Shown: piece after piece, positions 8,750 through 17,288 of the stretch
How the letters are laid out: each line of letters starts with the position of its first letter
Numbering within the stretch: position 1 is the stretch's first letter
Assembly (NCBI RefSeq): GCF_004769235.1
Contig: NZ_RQFG01000005.1
Coordinates: 620,001-684,000, forward strand
From: Leptospira kanakyensis
GTDB taxonomy: Bacteria > Spirochaetota > Leptospiria > Leptospirales > Leptospiraceae
Reading direction: 5' to 3'
DNA: 64,000 nt
Made by a program: the position numbers and the translations under genes
Notes under the pieces: generated by a model
The model's input: the letters and a program-made list of their open reading frames with translations, nothing else
What the model was told of the DNA's origin: nothing
Database searches by the model: none

Positions 8750-9043
8750 ATCCACATACTTGACTTTGATGTCAGGAAAACTAGTGACAATCTGAACTTT
8801 AAAATCGGGAAAGGAGGTAACTTCTTGCCACTTTCCACAGTCAGAAGGAAAACTATTTACCTTTTGCACTTTTAAGTCGGGAAAACTATCGACAATTTGA
8901 ACTTTGAAATCAGGGAAACTTGTAACAAACTGAACCTTACCCGATAATTTTTTTCCTTTGAAAGTACAGTCAGATCCAACTTCTCCTGCAACTAGAGTGG
9001 AGGTGAACAGAATTCCCAAACAAAAACTTAGCAACTTCTTCAT
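8729..9043 (-). CDS. Small secreted protein with six SFP-centred tandem repeats
   Basis: A 104-aa product with a clear signal peptide (about residues 1-20, LLSFCLGILFTSTLVAG). The mature part is almost entirely repeats of about 11 residues with the pattern KVQxVxSFPDx: VTSFPDF, VDSFPDL, VNSFPSD, VTSFPDF, VTSFPDI and VDSFPGV. Two Cys residues (in SDCTF and SDCGKW) could form a disulfide. Short beta-strand repeats of this kind suggest a small beta-solenoid. I know no function for it. The gene starts 64 nt from the divergent fusion gene and overlaps the 3' end of the LTA-synthase-like gene by 21 bp. Confidence 0.72.
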   Translation of the reverse strand: MKKLLSFCLGILFTSTLVAGEVGSDCTFKGKKLSGKVQFVTSFPDFKVQIVDSFPDLKVQKVNSFPSDCGKWQEVTSFPDFKVQIVTSFPDIKVKYVDSFPGVP

Positions 9044-9107
9044 ACATTCTCCTATTTTTAAGAAATAAATTCTAGATTTATTTTAGAACCTGTCAATCCT
9101 TTTGTCC

Positions 9108-11459
9108 ATGAATTCGGAATCAGCAATTCTCTTCACCCAATGCCTTCAAAATGATTTTACTGCTCTTTTAGATAAGTATGATCCACTCCCCAATTCACTT
9201 CACATTGGGTACCAAGAAGCAAACCGGTTACTCGGAGAAATGATGGAAGAAGGGCCGGTGTTTTCATTACTTGATTGGGCTTATGAAACTGACCCTGAAA
9301 AATTAAAGTTAGTTCATATCCGAGACTGGCACGATCCCAATGCAAAGGCACAAGAAGACCACCTAACACAGTTTGGAAACCACTGTTTAAAAGACACACC
9401 AGGGGCTGAATTTGTTTTTCAAAAATGGATTGAAGAAGAACCAAAACGCGGTGTGATTGTGAACGCATCTGGACTCAATGACTTTGTAGACACAGACCTA
9501 GAATCGATACTCGAACCATACAAAGGAAAAAAGATAAAAGTAGGAATCACTGGCGTTTGGACTGAAGCAAAAGTAACCTTCCTTGCTTATGATTTAAAAA
9601 CAAGATATCCAGAATTTGAAATTGGAGTTTGTTCAGCTCTTACTGCCAGTTCATCCCTGTCTATGCATTTCATTGCTCTTGACCAATTGAAACAAATTTT
9701 AGGCATTCAGGTGTTTTCATCGATAGGAGCGTTTACAGAATTTTTAACAGGAAGCCAACCCAATTTAGAAAAAAAGATTTCAACAAATTCACGAATTTCT
9801 ACAGACAAACTCAAGTTAGATCCTAAATACCCAATCTCCAAAACCGACAATCAAATTTTACTCTATCTTTTTCGTGATTGTAAAGAAGTAGAATTCAAAA
9901 CCTTAGATGGCGGATTTTCAGGCAACGTAGTTTTAAAATCCAAATCAACCGATCATTTGGGTCATTTACAAGTTCCTTGTGTTGTGAAAATTGGTGAAAG
10001 GGACTTAATCGCCAAAGAAAGAACTGCTTTCGAAAGAATCCAAGAAGTTCTTGGAAATAACGCCCCTTCTATTGTCGATTTTTGCGAATTAGAAAACAGA
10101 GGAGCCATTAAATATCGTTATGCGGCGATGTTGGATGGAAATGTAAGAACTTTCCAAAAGGTATACGGTTCTATGCCCGATGGAACGGGCCTTGATCGAA
10201 TCATCGACACTGTGTTTGGAGAACAACTGGGTCGTTTGTTTGAAGCAGCTTCCACGGAAAAACTGAACCTTTTAGAATACTACGACTTCCAACCGAAATA
10301 TGCAAAATCGGTTCGATCCAGAGTAGAATCCCTACTCGGAGGGCCACAAACCAACCCTGAAATTGAAATTGTTCCTGGGCATTCGGTTCCCAACCCTTGT
10401 ATTTTTTATGAAAAAGATTTATTAGAACTTAAAGAATACAATGCCATTACACATAATACTTCTTATGTGCACGGAGATTTAAATGGTGCCAATATCATCA
10501 TAGATGGGCAAGAAAATGTTTGGATGATTGATTTTTTCCACACCCATAGAGGTCATATCATTCGAGATTTATTAAAACTAGAAAACGATATCCTATTTAT
10601 TTTTTGCAAAATTGAATCAGAACTTGAGTGGAAGGAAGGAATCGAACTTACAAACTACTTACATGGCTTGGAAGATTTAGGAATCGAACTTAGCTTCGAA
10701 CCTCCGGATTTCATTAAAAATGAAAAATTAAAAAAAGCTTATCGTGTAATTGCAAAACTACGATCTTATTACCCTCGTTTGGTGAAACTAGACAGAGATC
10801 CCTATCAAATGTTTGTGGGTGCTTTGCGATATGCGATGCACACTCTATCCTTTGACGAAAGTAACGAATGGCAAAGGAAATGGGCCCTCTATGTCGGTTC
10901 CAAACTCATCATTAAAATCAAAGACTTTATCCAACGTTCCAAAGTATTACGAATTGATTATTTAAAACCTATCTCGAGTGCAGGATCTGAAAACATCACT
11001 CGGATTGGGCTCACCATCCTTCCTGGTAGAAAAGATAGGGCCCGCGTGTTAGCTGACGATTTAAACACCATACAAAAAGAAGGAATCACTCATGTCCTCA
11101 GTCTTATCACAGAACAAGAATACTCTCAGTATGGAGTGACCGATCTAAAATCAGAATTACAACTAAATGGTATTGAACAAAAACAAGTTCCCATTTTAGA
11201 CCAACGTGTTCCGAGCCTCACTCAGATGAAAGAAACTTTAGAATGGATGGACAAAGCTCTAGTGAACCAACATCGGGTTCTGATTCATTGTGTAGGAGGA
11301 CTTGGAAGGTCCGGAACCGTTGCCGCAGCCTATTTGATTTGGAAACATGGATTGGATTCGGAGTCCGCCATCCAAAAAGTCAGAGAATCGAGAAGTGAAC
11401 GAGCAGTGGAATCACTTGAACAAATTCGATTCTTAGAACAATGGGAAAAGGAAATTTAA
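9108..11459 (+). CDS. Three-domain fusion: isochorismatase-like (inactive), APH-like kinase, dual-specificity phosphatase
   Basis: A soluble 783-aa protein, numbered from the ATG at 9108; a TTG six bases earlier is possible. Residues about 5-215 follow the isochorismatase/cysteine-hydrolase fold. The opening Asp (QNDF, D16) is kept, but the catalytic Cys position in ITGVWTEAKV is Lys155 and the catalytic Lys position is Asn119. Residues about 250-615 form an aminoglycoside-phosphotransferase-like kinase: VVK (K294), HGDLNGAN (D457, N462) and MIDF (D475), all key residues present. Residues about 625-783 form a dual-specificity phosphatase with HCVGGLGRSG (Cys728, Arg734) and a candidate general acid in PILDQ. 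It has no signal peptide or membrane segment. The middle domain also resembles phosphotransferase-like domains of bacterial conflict systems. Substrates unknown. Confidence 0.85.
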   Translation: MNSESAILFTQCLQNDFTALLDKYDPLPNSLHIGYQEANRLLGEMMEEGPVFSLLDWAYETDPEKLKLVHIRDWHDPNAKAQEDHLTQFGNHCLKDTPGAEFVFQKWIEEEPKRGVIVNASGLNDFVDTDLESILEPYKGKKIKVGITGVWTEAKVTFLAYDLKTRYPEFEIGVCSALTASSSLSMHFIALDQLKQILGIQVFSSIGAFTEFLTGSQPNLEKKISTNSRISTDKLKLDPKYPISKTDNQILLYLFRDCKEVEFKTLDGGFSGNVVLKSKSTDHLGHLQVPCVVKIGERDLIAKERTAFERIQEVLGNNAPSIVDFCELENRGAIKYRYAAMLDGNVRTFQKVYGSMPDGTGLDRIIDTVFGEQLGRLFEAASTEKLNLLEYYDFQPKYAKSVRSRVESLLGGPQTNPEIEIVPGHSVPNPCIFYEKDLLELKEYNAITHNTSYVHGDLNGANIIIDGQENVWMIDFFHTHRGHIIRDLLKLENDILFIFCKIESELEWKEGIELTNYLHGLEDLGIELSFEPPDFIKNEKLKKAYRVIAKLRSYYPRLVKLDRDPYQMFVGALRYAMHTLSFDESNEWQRKWALYVGSKLIIKIKDFIQRSKVLRIDYLKPISSAGSENITRIGLTILPGRKDRARVLADDLNTIQKEGITHVLSLITEQEYSQYGVTDLKSELQLNGIEQKQVPILDQRVPSLTQMKETLEWMDKALVNQHRVLIHCVGGLGRSGTVAAAYLIWKHGLDSESAIQKVRESRSERAVESLEQIRFLEQWEKEI

Positions 11460-11467
11460 CAGAAAAT

Positions 11468-12271
11468 CTAAACGGTAGAAACCTTGTTTCTTTCAGCTTC
11501 TGTTAGCGCATCTAACTCTTGTTTTTTGGATTGCATTAAGTTTTGAAGATACGTTTGAAATTCTTCCCAAGAAGAAAAATCAGTAGGATCGTGAGAACCT
11601 AAACCCAAATAACCTACTACATTGCCTTTTTGGTATTCTTGATAAGTTGTAAGTCCCGACTTCAAAGCAACAAAAACAGGAATTTTTTGATCAAAAGCAA
11701 TTTTCACCATACCTTTTTTGAGAGGAATGATTTCTTCTGAATAAGTATTTTTTCCTTCTGGATACACGATGTACGATGTGGTTTTCAAACCTTCAATTAG
11801 GTTTTTTACAGAAACGGCAACAGACATGGCTTTTGAATTATCAAACACTTGAGAACCCATAGCCACCATCCACCAATAGGCAAACCATGCTTTTTTGATG
11901 ACCTGATTTGCTAAAAATGGTTTACGAATCACATAACAATCATAAGGAAAATCCATCTCGTTGACATGGTTTAAAAATATCATATGTCCTTTTTCAGGAA
12001 CATTAATTTCATTAAATGTGATGAGTTTAGTTTTGGTAATTTTTAGGACATCTTCTGCCCAAATTTTTGTTCCTTCTAAAAACTCGCGGATCCGAGCTTC
12101 TTTGTTACCAGTGAGTGAACGATAAATCCCTCTGATCAGATAGGGGCTTGCTTTTCCAAAAACAAGGAGGGTGATTCTTAAGTAAACCTTCATCACCAAA
12201 CGCCCGTAGTGGACGCTGAGTCCGTGTAAATTTTTCTTAATGAGATCGTCAACGACCGGTATTTTCGCCAT
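11468..12271 (-). CDS. PlsC-family 1-acyl-glycerol-3-phosphate-type acyltransferase
   Basis: A 267-aa acyltransferase of the lysophosphatidate acyltransferase superfamily, acting at the inner face of the membrane in phospholipid synthesis or remodelling. The catalytic H(x)4D motif is NHVNEMD (His102, Asp107) and the acceptor-binding block is YPEGKNTYSE (about 170-179). A hydrophobic segment near 28-45 may attach it to the membrane. It lies 8 nt from the end of the convergent fusion gene and downstream of a terminator that insulates it from the next minus-strand gene. Whether it is the housekeeping PlsC or a specialised paralogue cannot be told. Confidence 0.85.
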   Translation of the reverse strand: MAKIPVVDDLIKKNLHGLSVHYGRLVMKVYLRITLLVFGKASPYLIRGIYRSLTGNKEARIREFLEGTKIWAEDVLKITKTKLITFNEINVPEKGHMIFLNHVNEMDFPYDCYVIRKPFLANQVIKKAWFAYWWMVAMGSQVFDNSKAMSVAVSVKNLIEGLKTTSYIVYPEGKNTYSEEIIPLKKGMVKIAFDQKIPVFVALKSGLTTYQEYQKGNVVGYLGLGSHDPTDFSSWEEFQTYLQNLMQSKKQELDALTEAERNKVSTV

Positions 12272-12306
12272 AGCAACAATTAGACAAAACGGGTCATTCT
12301 GTGGAA

Positions 12307-12334
12307 ATAAAAAAGCCCAAGAAAAATCTTGGGC
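12307..12334 (-). terminator. Rho-independent terminator
   Basis: The 8-bp inverted repeat GCCCAAGA / TCTTGGGC with an AAAA loop is followed on the minus strand by TTTTTTATTT. It lies 34 nt beyond the stop of the gene ending at 12368 and before the acyltransferase start, so the two are likely separate transcripts. Confidence 0.85.
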
Positions 12335-12367
12335 CCATCATTTGGAAACGGTGTTAACTAACGTTTC

Positions 12368-13471
12368 TTATTGTTGCGGAGTGGATGTGGATCCAGCGGC
12401 AGGTTTTACTGGGACATTCAAAGCTTTTTTACGTTCTTGGTCGTATTTCATGAATACCATATTGTTGGAATCCAAATCATACACTCGACCTCTTACGTCA
12501 GCATGATCCACACGATAGTCTTCTGGAACTCGAACATCAAACATAGCTTGCATACGGTTGTCATATTTGATGTAAGGGTTTTTAGTAAAATCGTAAGTCA
12601 CTCCATCTACCTTCACAGGTTGTCCTTCCACTGGCGCACCATTTTCATCTTTCAATGTTTCTGATTTTGCTTGGGAATTGTTCAGGTAGTAGTTATCATA
12701 AGGATACTTCAACTTATAGATGTTAATTGCATTTGCTTTGGAATCACGAGCTAAGTTGATCGCACCAAAATATAGATCAATACGATATTTTCTATGACTT
12801 GGTTGGAGTTTTTGGTGTTTTTCCAAATTCTTTTCTACTTTCAAAGCATTGGCTCTTGCTTCTTTCGCAAGACCTAAATGTCTGTATCCCAACTCCAAAT
12901 TTTTCTCAATGTCATATTTATTATAACTATAGTGAGCTTCTTTTGGATCATACATACGACGTGAGAATGGCGCTTCTCTTGGAATGTCCATCACATCCTG
13001 GCGGAAATAAGAACCTTTTCCATATTCAATGGAGATATCAAGAAGGGCCTTATCCATATGATTGTTTGGATTTTTTCTTTCCATGGCCGTTTTCATCATC
13101 TCTTCTGCACGTAAAATGTAGAGTTGAGAAAGTTCTTCTGTCATCTTTTCGATTCCCAATTGGCATTCGAGAAATCGTTGGTATGCGGAAGAATAATTAC
13201 CTTCGAAGTGGTATTGTAAACCTTCTTGGTAAATTCGTTTGGCTTCGTTGTATTTTTTCATACGAAAGCCTTCTTTCCCTTCCGGTGCATTTATTTCCGT
13301 TGGTTTTCCTTCCGGATCTTCACCACGGAAATTTTTAACGACTGGTTCTAACTCACGTAAGTATGTCAAAAGCTCAATTCGTTTGTGGTAGGATTTACTA
13401 GAGACCGATTCTGCAAACATAGGTGCCTGCACAACGAGACTCGTCATGAGAATAAGAAGGGATTGTTTCAT
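12368..13471 (-). CDS. Exported protein of unknown function, helical repeat-like
   Basis: A 367-aa product with a signal peptide (MKQSLLILMTSLVVQAPMFA, cleavage before ESVSS). The mature chain is mostly charged helix: the segment EAKRIYQEGLQYHFEGNYSS is TPR-like, followed by further helices and a C-terminal part rich in Tyr, Asp and Asn (KYPYDNYYLNNSQ, RGRVYDLDSNNMVFM) before a proline-rich end. I do not recognise a named family. An ATG at 13486 would add five residues; 13471 gives the cleaner signal peptide. It is transcribed away from the DUF2225 gene and closed by the terminator at 12307-12334. Periplasmic location is inferred. Confidence 0.75.
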   Translation of the reverse strand: MKQSLLILMTSLVVQAPMFAESVSSKSYHKRIELLTYLRELEPVVKNFRGEDPEGKPTEINAPEGKEGFRMKKYNEAKRIYQEGLQYHFEGNYSSAYQRFLECQLGIEKMTEELSQLYILRAEEMMKTAMERKNPNNHMDKALLDISIEYGKGSYFRQDVMDIPREAPFSRRMYDPKEAHYSYNKYDIEKNLELGYRHLGLAKEARANALKVEKNLEKHQKLQPSHRKYRIDLYFGAINLARDSKANAINIYKLKYPYDNYYLNNSQAKSETLKDENGAPVEGQPVKVDGVTYDFTKNPYIKYDNRMQAMFDVRVPEDYRVDHADVRGRVYDLDSNNMVFMKYDQERKKALNVPVKPAAGSTSTPQQ

Positions 13472-13622
13472 TGCTCTGCCATTCATTCCGTTTCCGTACT
13501 TTCCTTCCTTCGAAGAATCTTACAAGTAATTTCGGGGGGTTCCCTGTGAGTATTATCGGAGATTTCTGATATTGGATTGACAGATTGTATTTTAAAATTG
13601 AGCCTTTTCCTAGATTTTTCCT

Positions 13623-14501
13623 ATGTCCCAAGCCGCTGCCCAGTCCAAAAAAGTATCTTTTCGCGCCAAAGAGTCCACAGCCTGCCCGATTTGTGATGAA
13701 AATCACCAAAAAGAACAAATGTTCCAAGGTGGTGGCCGACTCATCGCTGGGAAGTTGGCTCAAGATTTACGACGTTTGTATGAAAAAAACAGAAAATTTG
13801 GACGTGTTAGCCCACTTGATTATGTCATGTCTGTTTGCCCTCGTTGCCTTTATTCCTCCTTTCCGAAAGATTGGAATTCACTCAATCCGGCAGACAACGA
13901 AGCCATTCGAATGGCTACCGATAGCCGCAGAAGTTATATTGAAAAAATTCTTGGGCCACTTGATTTTACTGGAGACCGCCAAATTGCGTTAGGTGCTGCT
14001 TCTTATTTGCTCGGGATGGACTGTTACCAACTTCGTGGTGCGAGTGTTGCCCCTACTCCTAAAAAAGCTGTTTGTGCCATCCGTGCTGCTTGGTATTTTT
14101 CTGACCTTCATGATGAATTCCCACATATTGGTTATGATAAAATCAGAGATTTACTCTATCAAAAAGCAGCAGTCATCTACGGTTATACATTAGAACTCAT
14201 GCAAAATGGAAACGAACCTGTGGACCAAGCGGCAGGAATGCTCGGCCCCGACACCGACAACAACTGGGGATTTGATGGTGTTATCTATTTGAATGCTTTC
14301 CTTACAAAAAAATTCAAAGACCAAATGGCCCCCAAACCAGAAGATCAAGTTTTACTTTTGTCTCGTGCCAAACGAACACTCGCAAGGTTATATGGTTCCG
14401 GAAAGGCCTCCAAAGGAAAACCAGGACCAATTGTAGAAATGACACGTGAGTTGTATGATGAGTACAATGCCATTTTAGAAGCGATGGGCGGCGAGAAGTA
14501 A
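13623..14501 (+). CDS. DUF2225 family protein
   Basis: A 292-aa cytoplasmic protein of the DUF2225 family (PF09986). The two CxxC pairs typical of the family are present: CPIC at about residues 21-24 and CPRC at about 72-75, likely a zinc site. The family-typical stretch SPLDYVMSVCPRCLYSSF is clear, followed by alpha-helical repeats including AIRAAWYFSD. The function of the family is not established. truA starts 4 nt after the stop, so the two are probably cotranscribed. Confidence 0.85.
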   Translation: MSQAAAQSKKVSFRAKESTACPICDENHQKEQMFQGGGRLIAGKLAQDLRRLYEKNRKFGRVSPLDYVMSVCPRCLYSSFPKDWNSLNPADNEAIRMATDSRRSYIEKILGPLDFTGDRQIALGAASYLLGMDCYQLRGASVAPTPKKAVCAIRAAWYFSDLHDEFPHIGYDKIRDLLYQKAAVIYGYTLELMQNGNEPVDQAAGMLGPDTDNNWGFDGVIYLNAFLTKKFKDQMAPKPEDQVLLLSRAKRTLARLYGSGKASKGKPGPIVEMTRELYDEYNAILEAMGGEK

Positions 14502-14505
14502 GGGT

Positions 14506-15300
14506 TTGCCCAACTACGCTCTTCTCGTCGAATACGACGGCACTCATTTTTACGGATGGCAAAAACAAAAAAACCTACCGACAGTCCAATCGGCGATTGA
14601 ATCGGCTCTAAGTATTATTTTAAACAAAAACCCCGCATCACGTCTGTCAGTTGCAGGAAGAACAGATACCGGTGTCCATGGTTTGGGCATGGTGTGTAAT
14701 TTCAAAACAGAATTCCCCATTCCCAACTTCCACAAACTTCTTGTTTCCATCAATGCACTCACACCAAGAGGTGTGTCAGTCAAAAATGTAGTTGAGGTTC
14801 CTGCAGAGTTTCATTCACGATTTAGTTGTACTGGCAGAGAGTATATTTATAAAATTTATTATAATAAATATGAAAGTAGTTTTACCGAAGGGCGTGCTTT
14901 CTGGGTCAAACATCATGTAGATTGGGATTTTGTAGAGATGCAACTGCAAGGCCTAATTGGAGAAAAGGATTTTCGTTCCCTAACCAAAGCAAAATCAATG
15001 GCTGGCAAACGAGCAGTTCGCGAAATCTTTGACATCCGTTTGGAACGATTGACACCAGATTGGATCCAGATCCGAATTCGCGCCAATGGATTTATGCACA
15101 ATATGGTTCGTATTACTGTAGGAACTTTACTGGACATCGGGAAGGGACGTTGGAATTCTAGATCCATCGGCTCCATTTTGGAAGAGAAGAACCGTTCGAC
15201 AGCTGGGATGACCCTCCCGCCGGATGGACTCTATTTTGTCCGCGCATATTACGAAGATTATCCGGAAATTCATGAATTGTATAAAATCACTCTTCCTTAG
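14506..15300 (+). CDS. truA: tRNA pseudouridine(38-40) synthase TruA
   Basis: Converts U38-U40 of the tRNA anticodon arm to pseudouridine. The 264-aa length is normal. The catalytic Asp lies in GRTDTGVHG; other family blocks are VEYDGTHFYGWQKQ at the N-terminus, FHSRFSCTGREYIYKI and the C-terminal FMHNMVRITVGTLLDIGKG. The start is TTG at 14506, preceded by AGTAAGGG, 4 nt after the DUF2225 stop; the next in-frame ATG would delete the conserved N-terminus. The last 29 bases overlap the start of the barrel gene. Confidence 0.95.
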   Translation: MPNYALLVEYDGTHFYGWQKQKNLPTVQSAIESALSIILNKNPASRLSVAGRTDTGVHGLGMVCNFKTEFPIPNFHKLLVSINALTPRGVSVKNVVEVPAEFHSRFSCTGREYIYKIYYNKYESSFTEGRAFWVKHHVDWDFVEMQLQGLIGEKDFRSLTKAKSMAGKRAVREIFDIRLERLTPDWIQIRIRANGFMHNMVRITVGTLLDIGKGRWNSRSIGSILEEKNRSTAGMTLPPDGLYFVRAYYEDYPEIHELYKITLP

Positions 15301-15910
15301 CCTAATTCTCGCTCTCACTCTATTTTCCGGACTTCTTTCTGCACAAACCCTAGAAGAATACAACAAACGAAGGTATGAAATTGGGGGATGGGTCGGAGCG
15401 GCAAACCCGATGCCTGGAACTCCTACGGTTCGAATTCTGGACACAACCCTTGGTGGGGGATTTTATGCACGGATGCCTTGGCCTTGGATATTTTATACCG
15501 AAGTCGGTGGTTCCTATGCTGTATTTTTATCCAGGTCAGAGAGAGCACTCACGGCCATGCCTCTTTATGCTGCCTTAGCTTACAAAATTCCGGTGGAACT
15601 TCCCATCCAATTCTTTCTAAAAGGGGGCGGAGGATATTCTTATGTAGTTGCTCGTCCGGCCGATACGGCTCGGTGGAACCCGACCGCCTTTGGTGGGTTA
15701 GAAGCAAGTTTTATTGCTGGTCGCAGGATTCGAATCGGGGTACGATTGGATTATTACAAGATCTTTGAAACTCATATGGATGTTCCGAATCAATATAGAT
15801 ACCCACTGGCAAGTCCGTACGATGATCCCAGGTTACAAAACCCAGCCAATTATACTTTGCAGAACGTAGATTTTTTCTATTTCGGTCTAACTGTTGGAGT
15901 GTTGTTTTGA
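15272..15910 (+). CDS. Putative small outer-membrane beta-barrel protein
   Basis: A 212-aa exported protein. The signal peptide is MNCIKSLFLSLILALTLFSGLLSA, with cleavage before QTLEE. The mature part alternates glycine/aromatic strands (GGGFYARMPWPWIFYTEVGG, KGGGGYSYVV, RIRIGVRLDYYKIFE) and ends with FFYFGLTVGVLF, an aromatic terminal strand expected of an outer-membrane barrel of roughly eight strands. The ATG at 15272 lies inside truA (29-nt overlap) and is selected because it begins the signal peptide. No named family recognised. The lipoprotein gene follows 1 nt after the stop. Confidence 0.75.
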   Translation: MNCIKSLFLSLILALTLFSGLLSAQTLEEYNKRRYEIGGWVGAANPMPGTPTVRILDTTLGGGFYARMPWPWIFYTEVGGSYAVFLSRSERALTAMPLYAALAYKIPVELPIQFFLKGGGGYSYVVARPADTARWNPTAFGGLEASFIAGRRIRIGVRLDYYKIFETHMDVPNQYRYPLASPYDDPRLQNPANYTLQNVDFFYFGLTVGVLF

Positions 15911-15911
15911 T

Positions 15912-17210
15912 ATGAAGTCCCTCTTATTTTCTGTTATTATTTTTATAAATCTAACCTTCTTTATTGATTGCAAAACCAAACTCGATTTAGGTGACGAATC
16001 AAAACTTCCTGTTATCTCTACTCTCTTCAACAATCGTATGTTGTTACTTCTAAAGGGGACTTACGCCACTGACAATCCATTGGATTGGAGCGAACTTGGT
16101 AATGGAACTGGAGATTTGTATGTAGATGCACAAGGGGAAGGTGTTGATCCAACTATGACTTTGGTCAACCAACCTAAAGTGGGTAACATGCCTATCTTCT
16201 TAGATATTGGAGAAGTAAGGATTTCGAGTAAATTTGAAAAGGGTTATAATGAACTCACTCAAATTCGCGATACCGTGGATTCCAATAAATTTTGGGATTA
16301 CATTGCACCAAACAGACAAGTGTTTTGTACAGTTACATATTCTTTTGATAACAATACTTGCACAGAAAGTAATGGAGTGATGAAGGCTTATGATTTTTTC
16401 AATGGAATCGGAGCCCAATTTCCTTCGAATGACCCTTCCTCAGAAACAGTTAGTTGGACTTTTTCCACAGGGCAACCTTGGATGGGCCGCGAGTATTATT
16501 ATGCTGGAATTTACTTTCGTTCTCTAGTCACAGGGTATGCATTGGATGCAGGGGTTCCTGTTTCTGGTCGATTTGATAACAGACCCATCATCAATGCTCT
16601 CAATATTGTTCCGCGTAACAACTATGCTGCGGGGACTACTTCCTCACAAAAAAGTAGTATTGTCCCAAAAATGTTTCCTGCCTTATATTCCCAACTTCCC
16701 ACACAAGCCATCCGGTCTGATATGATGATTCGGGATGGTTTTGATCCTTATATTTTAGAAGTAAGGATCAATCTAAAAGAAAATCTAATGTTACATTCTT
16801 ACCTAACCAGCCGAGGAACCACTGTTACCTATGTAGGAGTGAGTGATATCTTCTTTGACCACAAAGGGGAAGGTGATGCGGGTGGAAATATATTGACTAG
16901 GGCTCGTGTCATCTATCCAGAAACGGCTTCAAGCCTCACAATCTCCGGTGGTGGGAATTCATTTTTACATTATTATGGCATTTTTCGATTCCATGAAAAT
17001 GAATTTATCAACGTTTTGCCTCTTGCTGCGACACCAGCAAAACAAGGTGCCAAAATCAAATACCTGAATCCTGGTACCTATAGAGCAGTTTGTTTGGGAG
17101 ACCTAACAAAACAGGACGGTTACCCCGACACTGTAGTACGAGAGACTACATTTACGATCCCTGAATATCCTTTCCGTGAAACATATAACATTGATTTGAC
17201 ATGCCCTTAG
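15912..17210 (+). CDS. Putative surface lipoprotein, unknown function
   Basis: A 432-aa lipoprotein: MKSLLFSVIIFINLTFFIDC gives a signal peptide with the acylated Cys at position 20. The mature chain is beta-rich and Asn/Thr-rich, with DLYVDAQGEGVDPTMTL, DHKGEGDAGGNILTRARV and a C-terminal Ig-like ending (GTYRAVCLGDLTKQDGYPDT). It resembles Leptospira-specific surface lipoproteins in style, but I cannot name the family. The ATG at 15912, 1 nt after the preceding stop, is chosen over an in-frame start at 15894 because it gives a conventional lipoprotein signal. Probably cotranscribed with truA and the barrel gene. Confidence 0.75.
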   Translation: MKSLLFSVIIFINLTFFIDCKTKLDLGDESKLPVISTLFNNRMLLLLKGTYATDNPLDWSELGNGTGDLYVDAQGEGVDPTMTLVNQPKVGNMPIFLDIGEVRISSKFEKGYNELTQIRDTVDSNKFWDYIAPNRQVFCTVTYSFDNNTCTESNGVMKAYDFFNGIGAQFPSNDPSSETVSWTFSTGQPWMGREYYYAGIYFRSLVTGYALDAGVPVSGRFDNRPIINALNIVPRNNYAAGTTSSQKSSIVPKMFPALYSQLPTQAIRSDMMIRDGFDPYILEVRINLKENLMLHSYLTSRGTTVTYVGVSDIFFDHKGEGDAGGNILTRARVIYPETASSLTISGGGNSFLHYYGIFRFHENEFINVLPLAATPAKQGAKIKYLNPGTYRAVCLGDLTKQDGYPDTVVRETTFTIPEYPFRETYNIDLTCP

Positions 17211-17268
17211 TAAAAAAATAGTTTACGCTTTCAATTTTACTTTTTTTCTAGCACCGTTTTTTGTGAAC

Positions 17269-17284
17269 TTGGTAAAAGTACCAA
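17269..17284 (+). promoter_or_regulatory. Short inverted repeat covering the ribosome-binding region of the cyclase gene
   Basis: TTGGTA-AAAG-TACCAA is a perfect 6-bp inverted repeat ending 4 nt before the ATG at 17289, where the Shine-Dalgarno site should be; no strong purine-rich site is otherwise visible. It could be an RNA hairpin that lowers translation or an operator half-site pair. The stem is short, so chance is quite possible. Confidence 0.25.
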
Positions 17285-17288
17285 TCAT

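Noticed and set aside
12799..13338. 179-aa plus-strand frame opposite the exported protein gene
   Set aside because: Antisense shadow: no ribosome-binding site, no motif, and the minus-strand frame has signal peptide and terminator.
13577..13582. Perfect TTGACA -35 box upstream of the DUF2225 gene
   Set aside because: No -10-like hexamer lies 16-18 nt downstream (GAGCCT), so a promoter cannot be supported from this alone.
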